A stretch of 64,000 nt of DNA from Gimesia chilikensis (GCF_007744075.1 NZ_CP036266.1:8026564-8090563), one strand, 5' to 3'; counted from the first letter of the stretch, positions 27,712 through 37,779 are shown. Numbers and translations are program-made. The notes: generated from the sequence alone by a model not told the origin.

Positions 27712-28233
27712 TTACAGTGCATCCAGGCTGGTGCCGTTAGCGGCTGTACCAGAGTTGTTCCCTTTGATCTGACCGGTAGCAGGATTGTAGATCCAGCCGA
27801 CCGTTTCAGTACCGTCTTTCGCGGTTTCATCAGGAGTGGTCCCTGCAACATCGGTTACGATCATCACACCCCGACCACCGGTGAAGGGGTTCGGAGGCAG
27901 ACTGCCGATGAGGTAAGGTCCCAGTGGTTTGGTACCGACAGCACCCGTGGTGCCATCTTTGTCGCTGGACAGCAGCAGCGAATCACGGAAATCATCCGGA
28001 TCGGTCGAACTGTCCGCCGGGAATTTTCCATCGTGCTGGAATTTGTACAACTGAATCTGACTTCGCAGAGTCTGCAGGTCCTGAACCAGAACCGACTCGC
28101 GAGCGTCATCGTTAGATGAAGTAAATTGTGGCAGCACTGTCGCAGCCAGGATCCCGAGGATCACGACCACAATCAGCACTTCGACGAGGGTAAAACCTGC
28201 TCGTCTTGGTTGTTTTCGTGTAGTTTTAATCAT
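27712..28233 (-). CDS. GspG-like type II secretion pseudopilin
   Basis: A 173-residue protein with a prepilin signal, RRAGFTLVEVLIVVVILGIL, cut before Phe. The long N-terminal helix ends in the AATVLPQFTSS segment typical of GspG/PilE-class pseudopilins. The remainder (SQIQLYKFQHDGKFPAD, LIGSLPPNPFTG, DGTETVGWIYNPATGQ) matches the major pseudopilin core that builds the periplasmic pseudopilus. It is shorter than the DUF1559 proteins and lacks their H-X9-DG tail. It stands alone, with no gsp genes beside it, so it may feed a pilus or type II system encoded elsewhere. The start is ATG 28233. Confidence 0.9.
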   Translation of the reverse strand: MIKTTRKQPRRAGFTLVEVLIVVVILGILAATVLPQFTSSNDDARESVLVQDLQTLRSQIQLYKFQHDGKFPADSSTDPDDFRDSLLLSSDKDGTTGAVGTKPLGPYLIGSLPPNPFTGGRGVMIVTDVAGTTPDETAKDGTETVGWIYNPATGQIKGNNSGTAANGTSLDAL

Positions 28234-28869
28234 TGCCCTTCTCCGAGATTAAACGAATGTGCCTGTCACATCGCCTGATGTTAGTTACAAATTGATTTGT
28301 ATCCGGGTAACCAGCTTAACTCAGGAAACAAATGAATTCCCGGATGCATTCAGAACCAGTTCCGTTTCACCTGAGCACTGTGAAACTTCATTACCGATTC
28401 TTACTTACATGGCCCTGTTCAGAAGGGACGCCGACTGACTGGCCACCAAAATCTATGTTGTTCCCCAAAGGAGTCAATTTTATTTCAGGAGAATCTCTGC
28501 GTATACCAGCCTCCCTGTATCGAATACAACGATTGCAGAGATTTACAAAAGAGTTCTCCCACGAAATCGGCCAAAAAGCGTTAGAATCAGTGGATGATTC
28601 ACCACTACTTGTTCCAGAGCAAAGCTGTCCTGCCAGGCAAGCCGGGCCGGTTTTGAGGATTTTTCCAGATCTGATTCGTAGCAAGCAGAGGTCCATCCGA
28701 GAGCTTTTTTCAGTTTCTCTGACTGGATGTACCGCAAGCACGATACTACTAAACAACATCCTTTCCCTCCCGGCGGGCAATCTCAGCTTGAATTCCCTCC
28801 TCGGCTGCGAGAAAATAAAAAGTAGTGTCCTCTCTCACAAAACTACTTCAGGCGGAAGGCGGGTTTGTA
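28234..28869. other. Intergenic region of 636 bases, no convincing gene
   Basis: The longest non-coding gap in the window. Open frames on both strands (28332-28949 plus, 28391-28780 minus) overlap each other. Their proteins have no motif, and no ribosome binding site supports either. A small or fast-evolving gene cannot be excluded. I see no repeat or strong hairpin. Confidence 0.45.
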
Positions 28870-29865
28870 ATGACTGGTCGATGGAGTTTTCTGGTCCTGT
28901 TCCTGCTCTGTCACGCCACAGTCCGAGCAGACTCTCTGGTCTGCTGTGATCGTTCTCAGACTTATCAGATCGCATTAGATAAAGAATCGAAAGTCGGAGA
29001 AGCCAGTCTCCGCGAGCACACCATCGTCTGGCATCCCGCTAAGAAGAAGTATTATCTACTGGCCGACGTCGTCCCGCTCACCAGCCAGCACCATCCGAAT
29101 ACCTATAATACGGAGATTCATTTATTCTCCAGTCCGAACCTTCAGAACTGGACTTACCACGGCGTCGCAATCCCCAAAGGAGCGAAAGCCGGCCGCTTTG
29201 ATCGCTTTGGCGTCGCCAGTCCTGCCTCCGCGACTTTTCACAATGGACTCATCTACTGCCCCTACAGTGCCCGACGCACCAGTCATTTTACTGAGCGCAG
29301 TATCGGCCTGGCCTGCTCGCATCCGGACCCCGAGCAGCTTCCCTGGCAAAAAACGACACGCCCCATCGCGGACCTTACCGGCGAAGATGACGACGCCGCC
29401 CTGATCAGCGATCCCTCCGACAATCATCTGCATCTCTACTTTCGGACAGCCAGTTCGCAGGGATATCACATCCTCCACTCGCAGTCATCGCATCCACTCA
29501 AGGAAGATTCCTGGTCGAAACCGGTCGTAATCTCCATTAAGCCGGAAGGGGTTCGGGCTCAGGAGCTCACGGGTGCCGCACTGCTCAACGGCGAATACCA
29601 CCTGTTTGTAATCGAACACTTCTACCAGGGAGGAGCGCAAGTCGCACATCTGGCGTCCCCTAACGCGGAAGGTCCCTTTCACGAATTCGACAAAGAGCAG
29701 CGATACCTGCTCCCCGAAGAACAACCGCCCAACATCGTCTACAGCGGGCACATCACTCCCGTTGTCAGGGAAGGAGCCATCAAAGCCTTTTTCTGGACCG
29801 TCTCCCAGACAGGGAAACGCTACGGGCTGTTGGGACATCCCGTACTGAAACCTTCAACAGACTGA
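28870..29865 (+). CDS. Secreted five-bladed beta-propeller protein (GH43/GH32-like)
   Basis: A 331-residue exported protein. The signal peptide is WSFLVLFLLCHATVRA. The body repeats the pattern of glycoside hydrolase clan F/J propellers: REHTIVWHPAKKKYYLLADV, HLFSSPNLQNWTYHG, DDDAALISDPSDNHLHLYF and HITPVVREGAIKAFFWTV. These are the blade edges where GH43/GH32-type enzymes hold Asp/Glu catalytic acids, but I cannot assign the catalytic triad by eye. It is therefore either a glycosidase or a sugar-binding relative. ATG 28870 is preferred over the longer frame for the signal peptide; GGAAGG precedes it. Confidence 0.75.
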   Translation: MTGRWSFLVLFLLCHATVRADSLVCCDRSQTYQIALDKESKVGEASLREHTIVWHPAKKKYYLLADVVPLTSQHHPNTYNTEIHLFSSPNLQNWTYHGVAIPKGAKAGRFDRFGVASPASATFHNGLIYCPYSARRTSHFTERSIGLACSHPDPEQLPWQKTTRPIADLTGEDDDAALISDPSDNHLHLYFRTASSQGYHILHSQSSHPLKEDSWSKPVVISIKPEGVRAQELTGAALLNGEYHLFVIEHFYQGGAQVAHLASPNAEGPFHEFDKEQRYLLPEEQPPNIVYSGHITPVVREGAIKAFFWTVSQTGKRYGLLGHPVLKPSTD

Positions 29866-29867
29866 TT

Positions 29868-29906
29868 CAAAAAAACAGGCCACCCGGAAAACATCCGGCT
29901 GGCCTG
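29868..29906 (-). terminator. Intrinsic terminator of metG
   Basis: On the minus strand CAGGCCAGCCGGA and TCCGGGTGGCCTG pair around TGTTT (one mismatch), followed by TTTTTTTG. It may also serve the rightward gene, whose stop is just before it. Confidence 0.85.
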
Positions 29907-29930
29907 AATCTACTTCGTTCGTTTTTTAAA

Positions 29931-31976
29931 TCAGTGCACGCGCTGTCCTGGTACGGCGCCTTCATCGGGAGACAGCAGGAACACGTCCTTGCCACCAGGC
30001 CCTGAAGCCAGCACCATTCCTTCGCTGGTTCCGAACCGCATTTTACGCGGCTTCAGATTCGCACAGCAGATCACCAGCCGACCGATCAGATCTTCCGGCT
30101 CGTAGGCTGCTTTGATACCGGCGAATACATTCCGGCGTTCATCGCCACCCAGGCTGAGTGTCAGTTGCAGCAGCTTGTTCGCTTCGGGAACCGAGTTGGC
30201 TTCCACGATGCGAGCCACACGCAGATCGACTTTCACGAAATCATCGATCGTGCACTCTTCCGACATTGGTTCCGCTTCCAGGGCTTCCCCACTGTCGTTC
30301 CACTGCGAAGCCGCAGCTTCACTCTCAGCGGCTACCGCATCTTCTTTTGCTTCTTCAGTCATAGCGTCTACCTGTTTTTCTTCAATTCGTTTAAACATAT
30401 GCTGGAACTTACTGACAGAGGTCCCCGTCAGCGGCGTCTGAGCCTGGTCCCAGCTGGTAATGGGATCATTCAGTAATTCGCCCGTCTGTCCTGACAGGCG
30501 GGGCAGTACGGGAGTCAGATACACCACAATCTGCCGGAACAGGTTCAGGGCAATCGTGCAGATGTCCTGCAGTTCCTGCTGACGATCTTCGTCTTTCCGC
30601 AATTCCCATGGCTTCTGATCTTCAACGTATTTGTTGGCCCGATCTGCCAGCGCGAGGATCTCTCTCATCGCGCCGTTGTAATCGCAGTTCTCGTAGGCCG
30701 TCGCGATGGCTTCGCTGCGACTGGCACCATATTCGAACAGCCCCCCGTCATCCGGGTAAGCAGAGGAGAGCCCCGTCTGGGCGACGAACTTCGCACTCCG
30801 GCTCGCCAGGTTGACGACCTTCCCGACCAGATCCGAATTCACTTTCTGTACGAATTCGTCGAGGTTCAGATCGAGATCATCCAGTCTCGACCCCAGCTTG
30901 GAAGCGTAATAGTAACGCAGGCAGGCAGGATCGAGGTGGTTCAGATACGTGGCGGCTTTGACGAAGGTCCCCTTGGATTTGGACATTTTCTCGCCATCCA
31001 CGGTCAGGAACCCATGAATGTGCACTTTCTCGGGCAGATTGAAACCCGATGTTTTGAGCATGGCCGGCCAGAAGAGGGTATGGAAGTAGGTGATATCTTT
31101 GCCGATGAAGTGATGCACTTCGGTTTCGGGATTTTTCCACCACTTGTCGAAGTCTTCGTTATTGTTCTCACACCATTCGAGTGTGGAAGCGATGTAACCG
31201 ATGGGCGCGTCGAACCAGACATACCAGTAATTCCCCGGGCTGTCCGGAATTTCAAAACCGAAGTAAGGGGCAGGGCGGGAGATATCCCAGTCCCGCAGCG
31301 GGTCACTCAGGAAATGACCTTTGAGATAATTGGCCACTTCAGACTGCAGATGATCGCCTGACTGCGTCCATTCATCGAGAAAGTCGTGCAGGTCTTCAAT
31401 CCGCACGAACAGATGGCTGGCGGTCCGTAGTTCCGGTGTCGTGTTGGACAGCGTGCTGACCGGATCGATCAGATCGGCGGGTGTGTAAGTGCTGCCACAC
31501 TTGTCACAGTTATCGCCGTACTGGTCGGTCGCCTTACACTTGGGGCACGTCCCCTTTACAAAGCGGTCTGCCAGGAATGTATTCTCCTGCACGTCGAACA
31601 GCTGCGTGACTTCCTTTTCGTGAACCAGTCCCGCTTCGCGCAATGACGACCAGATCTGATGACAGACCTTGCGGTTCTGTTCGCTGTTCGTGCTGCCGTA
31701 ATTATCGAACTCAATATTGAAACCAGTGAAGTCGGCAATATGTTTCTCGCGGACATCAGCAATCAATGCTTCTTCCGAGCGGCCTTCCTGGCGGGCGCGA
31801 ATCATAATTGCGGTGCCATGCGTATCATCGGCGCAGAAGAATCGACATTCATGGCCGCGCAGCTTCTGAAACCGCACCCAGATATCGGTCTGGATGTATT
31901 CCACGAGGTGGCCAATATGAATGTCACCATTGGCGTAAGGCAGGGCCGCGGTGACCAGGATGCGACGTTGTGGCAT
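29931..31976 (-). CDS. metG: Methionyl-tRNA synthetase
   Basis: A 681-residue class I aminoacyl-tRNA synthetase that charges tRNA-Met. The HIGH motif appears as [10 protein letters not shown] near residue 20 and KMSKS as [12 protein letters not shown] zinc knuckle, CPKC...CDKC, lies around residues 145-163. The C-terminus carries the EMAP-II-like tRNA-binding OB domain ([40 protein letters not shown]), joined by an acidic linker ([20 protein letters not shown]). The size and order match the long bacterial MetG with the dimerising C-terminal domain. It has its own terminator. The start ATG 31976 gives the standard N-terminus [19 protein letters not shown]. Confidence 0.98.
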   Translation of the reverse strand: MPQRRILVTAALPYANGDIHIGHLVEYIQTDIWVRFQKLRGHECRFFCADDTHGTAIMIRARQEGRSEEALIADVREKHIADFTGFNIEFDNYGSTNSEQNRKVCHQIWSSLREAGLVHEKEVTQLFDVQENTFLADRFVKGTCPKCKATDQYGDNCDKCGSTYTPADLIDPVSTLSNTTPELRTASHLFVRIEDLHDFLDEWTQSGDHLQSEVANYLKGHFLSDPLRDWDISRPAPYFGFEIPDSPGNYWYVWFDAPIGYIASTLEWCENNNEDFDKWWKNPETEVHHFIGKDITYFHTLFWPAMLKTSGFNLPEKVHIHGFLTVDGEKMSKSKGTFVKAATYLNHLDPACLRYYYASKLGSRLDDLDLNLDEFVQKVNSDLVGKVVNLASRSAKFVAQTGLSSAYPDDGGLFEYGASRSEAIATAYENCDYNGAMREILALADRANKYVEDQKPWELRKDEDRQQELQDICTIALNLFRQIVVYLTPVLPRLSGQTGELLNDPITSWDQAQTPLTGTSVSKFQHMFKRIEEKQVDAMTEEAKEDAVAAESEAAASQWNDSGEALEAEPMSEECTIDDFVKVDLRVARIVEANSVPEANKLLQLTLSLGGDERRNVFAGIKAAYEPEDLIGRLVICCANLKPRKMRFGTSEGMVLASGPGGKDVFLLSPDEGAVPGQRVH

Positions 31977-32194
31977 AATATTCCCGACTGAGGTTAATGG
32001 AAATCAGACAAAATTCACTTACTGTAATCAGAACAGACACCTGATCCCTCCCGGGGTTCAGCTGAAACAGCAGCGCAGCACCCGAAAACGTGGAATTCTG
32101 TACCGGCAGAGGGCCTGTTCTCTCAGAGGGCGTCGATTGTACGGCGCCGGGCACAATCCCGCAATCCACTCATTTTGGGCCTGCCCCACACGGT

Positions 32195-33211
32195 TTAGAA
32201 CGTCGAACCAGTCATCAGCAGGGGGCCATTCGAAGAACAGAGGGCCCGCACCAGGTCCAGCTGGCTGACGATGCCGATCTGCACATTATCTTTATAGATC
32301 GCACCAAAAGCGGAAGAGGAATTTCGCATCACATACAGTGCCTCAAGCATGCTGTAATCGATCTGAAGTCGAGGCATATTATAGACGGCGGGAATAATCG
32401 GAGAGGGCGACGTGATCAGATCCACCAGCTTGATATAAGAGGTCCACTCACTCTGATGCGCAGCGCGAATCGGAATGAAGGAAATCTGGTTCTGCTGTGC
32501 CATCTGAATAATGTCTGCGGTATCGGTACTCCGGGTGACTCCCTTAATCTCTGCCTGGGGAATCATGACCTTCCGCACAGACTGGGCCGCGGTATTGAAC
32601 ATACCCCGTACCAGCTGTTTCTGTGCATTACCCAAGATCCCCTCGAGGTGCCCCTCTTCGAGCACCTTCACCAGCCGCTTTCGTCCCAGCACCAGCTGGG
32701 CGGGTTTGTTACGATCCGGTGAGAACTGTTCCAGCAGCCGGGTGATCGCCACCAGGGGAACGCTCACGAGCCAGAATGCACGATAAAAGAAATCGAACCA
32801 GCGGCAGTAGCGTCTGAGCAGCATGGTCGGGGCCCGGTAATACAGGTTCTTAGGCACCAGCTCCCCGAAAATGAAGATGAGTGGCGTAAAGAGAATCGTC
32901 GTCACAATCTCTGCCCTGCCGCTGGACTCCTGAAAGACCGCAGCAATGCCCATCGAAATCGCAATGGTGACGAGGTCGTTCGCCAGGTTATTGCCAATGA
33001 GTGTTGTCGCGACAAAGTAGCTGGGGTTTTGAGCGAACCAGCAGAGCCGCTGGGCAATCGGATCGCCTTCGTTGGCATCGATATTCAGACGCAGGAAACT
33101 GACACGGTAGAAGCCGGTCTCGGATCCACTGAACAGGGCTGACAGGCGGAGGCCGATCGCAAACAGTGCCAACGCGCCAAGAATGGGAAGCCAGTTCAAC
33201 TTAGGAATCAA
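32195..33211 (-). CDS. CNNM-domain membrane protein with CBS domains (HlyC/CorC family)
   Basis: A 338-residue protein. An N-terminal CNNM transmembrane domain (LALFAIGLRLSALFSGSETGFY, then SYFVATTLIGNNLANDLVTIAI and IFIFGELVPKNLYY) is followed by two CBS-like repeats in the last third (RKVMIPQAEIKGVTRSTDTA, SAFGAIYKDNVQIGIVSQLD). CNNM-CBS proteins act in magnesium or other cation transport or its regulation at the plasma membrane. The C-terminal CorC domain is missing or very short. The last residues (GPLLMTGSTF) look intact, so the protein is probably complete. It lies upstream of metG on the same strand, about 220 bases away. Confidence 0.88.
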   Translation of the reverse strand: MIPKLNWLPILGALALFAIGLRLSALFSGSETGFYRVSFLRLNIDANEGDPIAQRLCWFAQNPSYFVATTLIGNNLANDLVTIAISMGIAAVFQESSGRAEIVTTILFTPLIFIFGELVPKNLYYRAPTMLLRRYCRWFDFFYRAFWLVSVPLVAITRLLEQFSPDRNKPAQLVLGRKRLVKVLEEGHLEGILGNAQKQLVRGMFNTAAQSVRKVMIPQAEIKGVTRSTDTADIIQMAQQNQISFIPIRAAHQSEWTSYIKLVDLITSPSPIIPAVYNMPRLQIDYSMLEALYVMRNSSSAFGAIYKDNVQIGIVSQLDLVRALCSSNGPLLMTGSTF

Positions 33212-33543
33212 CCTTCAACACAAAACAGAAACGACGTACTCCCCCTGGAGACATCATAAAACTGGATTCTCTTGAAACACGTCTCATCTTGCAAGAGGTG
33301 CTATGAATTCCTCACTGAAAATCAACCACTATTTTCCGGCGGACCCACGCCGATGACTTACATTTTCCTGATCTATGACCTATGTTTTAGTAACAACACG
33401 ATTGCCCAGTCTGCTCATTTTGACAGAGTAGCACAGTGGCGGGCCGGACAGCATGCTTTCTCGATGTTCCCAACGGGGCGGTGTTACCTAAGTCGCTTGG
33501 AATCAGGAATTTAAGCACGTTCACTTCAGATAAGTAAGATCCG
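33212..33543. other. Intergenic region of 332 bases, no gene seen
   Basis: Separates the leftward CNNM gene from the rightward ATPase and should hold both promoters. An 80-codon open frame at 33272-33514 has no ribosome binding site or motif and is not accepted. Confidence 0.5.
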
Positions 33544-35040
33544 ATGAAAGTTCAGCAATTTTTAGATCACCACGGGATCAAGGAAAACCCCTTTGGTCAG
33601 GAAGACGCCCAGAGCGATCACGTTTTCAAGGAATTCTGTCTGAACGGCACCCACCACCCGGTCTGGGATAAAATATTTTCCAATCCCGCCAACCCTTCCA
33701 CTTCGGTTGTGTTCGGCGAAAAGGGAGCAGGAAAAACCGCCATCCGGATGCAGATGATCGAACAGCTGCAGAAACACAATGCCCAGCATCCGGAAAACCG
33801 CGTCTTCGTCATTGAGTACGATGACTTCAATCCGTTTCTGGACTGCTTCCGCGAACGGTACTCGGGCCGCAATCGCCGCCCCGAACGACTGCTCTCCCAC
33901 TGGCGACTCTGGGACCATATGGATGCCATCCTCTCACTGGGGGTGACCCAGTTGATCGGCGAAATGATCGAGCCCGACAATACGGAAGAGAACAATATCC
34001 GCTCGGTGACCAAGGCCCAGGTTAATAGCCTGACCCATCTGGAAAAACGGGACCTGCTGCTGCTGGCTGCCTTTTATGATCACAGTCTGGATATGCCGGC
34101 CGTCCAGCGCTGGAACCGACTCCGCAAACGTTTGAAATTCAGTTACTGGAAAACTGAATGGGAACGTGGCCTCGGTTTCCTGGTGACCATCGTGACGGTC
34201 GCCCTGGTCTTCTACCTCGGCAACTGGAAAGACTTCCAGAAATGGTGGATCTGGCTGATCATGTTTGCCGGCTGGACTCCCTGGCTCTGGAAACAGCTCA
34301 CACTGATGTGGAAATCCTGGCGGGTTTCACGCGAGGTGCGGGTCTTTGAGCATCTGTCAAATGCCTTGCGTAAAATCCTCTCGCGCATCGAACGCCGAGA
34401 ACTTGCCGGTCAACCGATTCCCTGCCGGGATCGCAGCGATGACCGCTACGAACTGCTCACCAAGTTTCAGACGATCCTCAAAAAAATGGGATTCGAAAAT
34501 ATCGTGATCCTGGTAGACCGGGTCGACGAACCTCACCTGGTTAACGGCTCCGCAGAACGCATGCGGGATCTGCTCTGGCCGATGTTCGATAACAAACTGC
34601 TCAAACATCCGGGAGTCGCCTTCAAACTGCTGCTCCCTTCAGACGTGGTCTACTACCTGCAGCGCGAAGAGAAAGAATTCTACGAACGCTCGCGACTGGA
34701 CAAGCAGAACCTGATCACATCACTGGACTGGACCGGAGAATCGCTGTACGACGTCGCCAGCGACCGCGTGCGGGCCTGCACGACGGATCATGGAGCAAAT
34801 ATCTCCATCCGTGACCTGTTTGATGAATCCATTTCAGAACAGGAACTGATCGGTCAGTTCGCCCAGTTACGGGTCCCCCGGCACCTGTTTAAGTTCCTGT
34901 ATCGACTGCTCGTCGATCACTGCAATCGCTATACGGTTGATAATCCCAGCTGGAAAATCAACCGGGAAACGCTGCATAAAGTGATGAGCCTCTTCCAAAG
35001 GGATCTGGATGCCTTCGATCGAGGCATGGGAACAGGTTGA
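33544..35040 (+). CDS. KAP-like P-loop ATPase with inserted transmembrane helices
   Basis: A 498-residue protein. The N-terminal motif IKENPFGQEDAQ is followed by Walker A, VVFGEKGAGKTAIR (58-65 core), and Walker B, NIVILVDRVDEP (about 319-330, hhhhDRVDE). Two hydrophobic helices (about 209-226 and 233-251) lie between the two Walker motifs. This is the hallmark of the KAP NTPase group of the STAND class, where the membrane hairpin is inserted into the P-loop domain. The helix-rich tail (DWTGESLYDVASDRVRAC) may contain a sensor Arg. It would be an inner-membrane ATPase. KAP proteins occur in signalling and in some defence contexts, but no partner gene supports either here. The start is ATG 33544. 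It is followed by a TIM-barrel gene after 70 bases. Confidence 0.72.
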   Translation: MKVQQFLDHHGIKENPFGQEDAQSDHVFKEFCLNGTHHPVWDKIFSNPANPSTSVVFGEKGAGKTAIRMQMIEQLQKHNAQHPENRVFVIEYDDFNPFLDCFRERYSGRNRRPERLLSHWRLWDHMDAILSLGVTQLIGEMIEPDNTEENNIRSVTKAQVNSLTHLEKRDLLLLAAFYDHSLDMPAVQRWNRLRKRLKFSYWKTEWERGLGFLVTIVTVALVFYLGNWKDFQKWWIWLIMFAGWTPWLWKQLTLMWKSWRVSREVRVFEHLSNALRKILSRIERRELAGQPIPCRDRSDDRYELLTKFQTILKKMGFENIVILVDRVDEPHLVNGSAERMRDLLWPMFDNKLLKHPGVAFKLLLPSDVVYYLQREEKEFYERSRLDKQNLITSLDWTGESLYDVASDRVRACTTDHGANISIRDLFDESISEQELIGQFAQLRVPRHLFKFLYRLLVDHCNRYTVDNPSWKINRETLHKVMSLFQRDLDAFDRGMGTG

Positions 35041-35110
35041 AAATGGTCACTCCTTCCGGTAGTTTTAAGGGGTGATCTTACCCTGCAACAGGCCCTCCGG
35101 AACCACCCCC

Positions 35111-36085
35111 ATGCAAACCAACCTCAATCGACGTGAAATGCTGGCTGCCACAGGCGGTCTGCTGGCCGCTGGTCTTACCTCCACACCCGCTCTCGCCGGG
35201 AAGACGGAACGCCAGCGATCTGCGGCTGAACCGTTCGCCTACTGCTTTAATACCAGCACCGTCCGCGGTCAGAAACTGGGGATCGTCGAACAGATCAACC
35301 TCACTTCCACTGCCGGCTACGATGCCATCGAGCCCTGGCTGCGGGACATCGATCAGTATGTAAAAGAAGGGGGTTCACTCAAGGATCTCCGCAAACGGAT
35401 TGAAGATGCCGGCCTGACAGTCGAAAGCGCGATCGGCTTCGCCCAGTGGATCGTCGATGATGACGCGCAACGCAAAGCGGGTCTCGAACAGGCCAAACGG
35501 GATATGGACACACTCCAGCAGATCGGCGGCATCCGCATGGCGGCCCCGCCTGTCGGCGCCACCAAACAATCGGATCTGGACCTGTTCGCCGCTGCCAAAC
35601 GGTATCGTGCACTGCTTGAACTGGGCGATCAGATGCAGGTCGTTCCGCAGGTCGAGGTCTGGGGCTTCTCCGAGTCCCTCTCGCGGCTGGGGGAATCGAT
35701 GTTTGTCGCCATTGAAAGCGGCCACCCCAAGGCCTGTCTACTCCCGGACGTATATCACATCTACAAAGGGGGCTCCGACTTCGCCGGACTGGGGCTGCTC
35801 AGCGGGTCGGCCATCCAGGTCTTCCATGTGAATGATTACCCCGCCGTTCCTCCACGCGAAACCATCAACGACGCACACCGCGTTTATCCCGGCGATGGCG
35901 TGGCACCGCTCACCAACATCTTCCGCATGATTCACCAGGCCGGCTTCCGGGGTGTGCTCTCGCTGGAACTGTTTAACCGCGAGTACTGGGAACAGGACCC
36001 GCTGGAAGTCGCGAAAACCGGCCTGCGGAAAACACGGGAAGCAGTTCTCAAGGCGCAACTCGACCAGCTCCCGAAAGCAGAATGA
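35111..36085 (+). CDS. Sugar phosphate isomerase/epimerase family protein (TIM barrel), Tat-exported
   Basis: A 324-residue protein with a Tat-type signal: NRREMLAATGGLLAAGLTS. The TIM barrel resembles xylose isomerase/AP endonuclease 2 proteins. Metal-ligand positions are probably in GYDAIEPWL (Glu), CLLPDVYHIYKGG (Asp, His), QVFHVNDYPA (His/Asp) and GVLSLELFN (Glu). It would isomerise or epimerise a sugar or inositol in the periplasm. ATG 35111 begins the Tat signal; the frame opens 13 codons earlier. It ends three bases before the glycosyltransferase start, so the two are probably cotranscribed. Confidence 0.88.
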   Translation: MQTNLNRREMLAATGGLLAAGLTSTPALAGKTERQRSAAEPFAYCFNTSTVRGQKLGIVEQINLTSTAGYDAIEPWLRDIDQYVKEGGSLKDLRKRIEDAGLTVESAIGFAQWIVDDDAQRKAGLEQAKRDMDTLQQIGGIRMAAPPVGATKQSDLDLFAAAKRYRALLELGDQMQVVPQVEVWGFSESLSRLGESMFVAIESGHPKACLLPDVYHIYKGGSDFAGLGLLSGSAIQVFHVNDYPAVPPRETINDAHRVYPGDGVAPLTNIFRMIHQAGFRGVLSLELFNREYWEQDPLEVAKTGLRKTREAVLKAQLDQLPKAE

Positions 36086-36088
36086 GAC

Positions 36089-37210
36089 GTGAAGCAGATC
36101 GCACTCCTGTTTGAGTTCGGTTCTCTGAACGGAGGCGAACATTCCATGCTCGCCATGCTCCAACTGTTGCATGGCCGGTCATTTGAATTCACCGCCTTCT
36201 GCCTCGCCGACAGTCCCCTGCAGCACCGACTGACATCGCTCGACATCCCCTGCCATCCGGTCCAGTTTCACGACGAACAGGGGCTGAGACTGCCGCGGGA
36301 AGCGGTGCTGGAACAGTTACTCCCCGTCCTGCAGGCGCAGCACTTCGATCTGCTGCACGCCAACAGCCTGTCCATGGCGCGACTGACCGGCGCCTTCGCC
36401 GAACAGTTGCCGGTTCCCTGCTCGGGGCATTTGCGGGACATCATCAAACTGAGTCGCGCTGCCATCCGGGATCTCAACCGGAACCGCAGACTGTTCGCGG
36501 TCTCCCATGCCACCCGCGATTTCCATATCAAGCGGGGCCTGAATGCGGAGACTGTCAGCGTCTGCTATAACGGCGTCGACACCGAACGGTTTCAACCCCG
36601 GCCTGCCACGGGTGCACTGAAACAGGAACTGGGGCTCCCAGCCGACACGCGTCTCTGCCTGACCATCGGCCAGATCGGCTTACGTAAGGGACAGGACGTT
36701 CTGGCAGAAGCAGCCCGACTGCTGACAGAGCAGGGGGATCAGCAGACGCATTTTGTCCTGGTTGGAGAACGGCATTCACAGAAACAGGAAAGCATCGATT
36801 TCGACCATGCCCTGGATACTACATTTGCACAACCCGGTCTGGCAGGTCGCCTGCACCGGCTGGGATACCGTGATGACATCCCCTTTCTGATGAACGAAGT
36901 GGATCTGCTCGTCCATCCGGCCAAACAGGAACCACTGGGACGCGTCCTGCTGGAAGCGATCGCCAGCGGTCTGCCTCTGGTCGCAACCGACGTGGGTGGG
37001 ACTTGTGAAATCGTTGACCACGAACGCTCTGCACTGCTGGTACCTCCCGGCGAGGCAACGGCACTTGCAGGAGCGATACAGCGTTTACTGCATGATCAGA
37101 GTCTGAGTCAAAGCATTGCTCAGCACGCGCGACAGCGAGCAGAAGAACGCTTTACCAGCGAACGGGCCAGCCGCAACATGGATGCCTGCTGGCAGGAACT
37201 CTGTGACTGA
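36089..37210 (+). CDS. Glycosyltransferase family 4
   Basis: A 373-residue GT-B retaining glycosyltransferase of the GT4 type. The N-terminal acceptor half starts with ALLFEFGSLNGGEHSMLAML. The C-terminal nucleotide-sugar half contains LTIGQIGLRKGQDVLAEAAR, the nucleotide-binding HRLGYRDDIPFLMNEVDLLVHPA, and EPLGRVLLEAIASGLPLVAT with the typical Glu. It builds cell-surface glycans in the cytoplasm; the donor sugar is not known. GTG 36089, three bases after the previous stop, is chosen because it gives the standard N-terminus. The gene is convergent with the small minus-strand gene at 37.2 kb. Confidence 0.93.
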   Translation: MKQIALLFEFGSLNGGEHSMLAMLQLLHGRSFEFTAFCLADSPLQHRLTSLDIPCHPVQFHDEQGLRLPREAVLEQLLPVLQAQHFDLLHANSLSMARLTGAFAEQLPVPCSGHLRDIIKLSRAAIRDLNRNRRLFAVSHATRDFHIKRGLNAETVSVCYNGVDTERFQPRPATGALKQELGLPADTRLCLTIGQIGLRKGQDVLAEAARLLTEQGDQQTHFVLVGERHSQKQESIDFDHALDTTFAQPGLAGRLHRLGYRDDIPFLMNEVDLLVHPAKQEPLGRVLLEAIASGLPLVATDVGGTCEIVDHERSALLVPPGEATALAGAIQRLLHDQSLSQSIAQHARQRAEERFTSERASRNMDACWQELCD

Positions 37211-37222
37211 TCGTCCGGGTGC

Positions 37223-37627
37223 TTAGCTGCCCTGACGGGGATGAAACTCTTCCCAGCGTTTCCAGGCGTAGTCCCATTCCATCCAGAGCCGCAATACGGA
37301 CCAGAGTGCTCGCAGTTTTCCCAGCTGTGCGGGCGGAATTTTCGACTGGGCAGCCATCGCATCCTGGGTCACTTCTGTCAGTCCCCACAGTGCAGCCAGT
37401 TCACGACAAAGGTTATCAGCCGTGAGATCAATTTCCGCATCTTCGGCGACGAAGCCTGCGGCGTCAGCCATCACAAACAGTTCGAACAGCTGACCGCGAT
37501 ACGGATCCAGTTCCAGTGGCTTGGTGGCTGCTTCGGCTTCACCAACGACATTAGCAACGCGGCGGACAATATCATCCGCCAGGTCATGTGAGGCGGAAGA
37601 AACGTGGTTCAAAGAATCGCGGGACAT
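37223..37627 (-). CDS. Hypothetical planctomycete protein
   Basis: A 134-residue soluble, helical protein starting MSRDSLNHVSSASHDLADDI. Notable segments are VRRVANVVGEAEAATKPLEL, LFELFVMADAAGFVAEDAEI and a Trp-rich end (LWSVLRLWMEWDYAWKRWEE). No signal peptide or membrane helix. I do not recognise a family. ATG 37627 is preferred to the upstream 37687 because the latter would add a Cys-rich segment overlapping a terminator hairpin. Confidence 0.65.
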   Translation of the reverse strand: MSRDSLNHVSSASHDLADDIVRRVANVVGEAEAATKPLELDPYRGQLFELFVMADAAGFVAEDAEIDLTADNLCRELAALWGLTEVTQDAMAAQSKIPPAQLGKLRALWSVLRLWMEWDYAWKRWEEFHPRQGS

Positions 37628-37670
37628 GGGACGAAGTTCACTCTCTGAAACAGAACAGCTCGAAGCATAG

Positions 37671-37714
37671 ATAAAACAAAAACACATCCTGACCGATTGA
37701 GTCAGGATGTGTTT
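37671..37714 (-). terminator. Intrinsic terminator of the Cys-cluster protein gene
   Basis: On the minus strand AAACACATCCTGAC and GTCAGGATGTGTTT form a 14-base stem around TCAATCG, followed by TTTTTGTTTTATC. It lies 65 bases past the stop at 37780. Confidence 0.92.
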
Positions 37715-37779
37715 AGAGAATATCGAATTGCTGCTGCTTCGGCAACTGCCGACGCTCGCTTGAGGAACTCTGCTTCAGC

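Noticed and set aside
28332..28949. 205-codon plus-strand open frame
   Set aside because: Overlaps a minus frame and the start of the beta-propeller gene; no ribosome binding site, motif or signal peptide.
33272..33514. 80-codon plus-strand open frame
   Set aside because: Composition is unlike the neighbours, and no ribosome binding site or motif is present.
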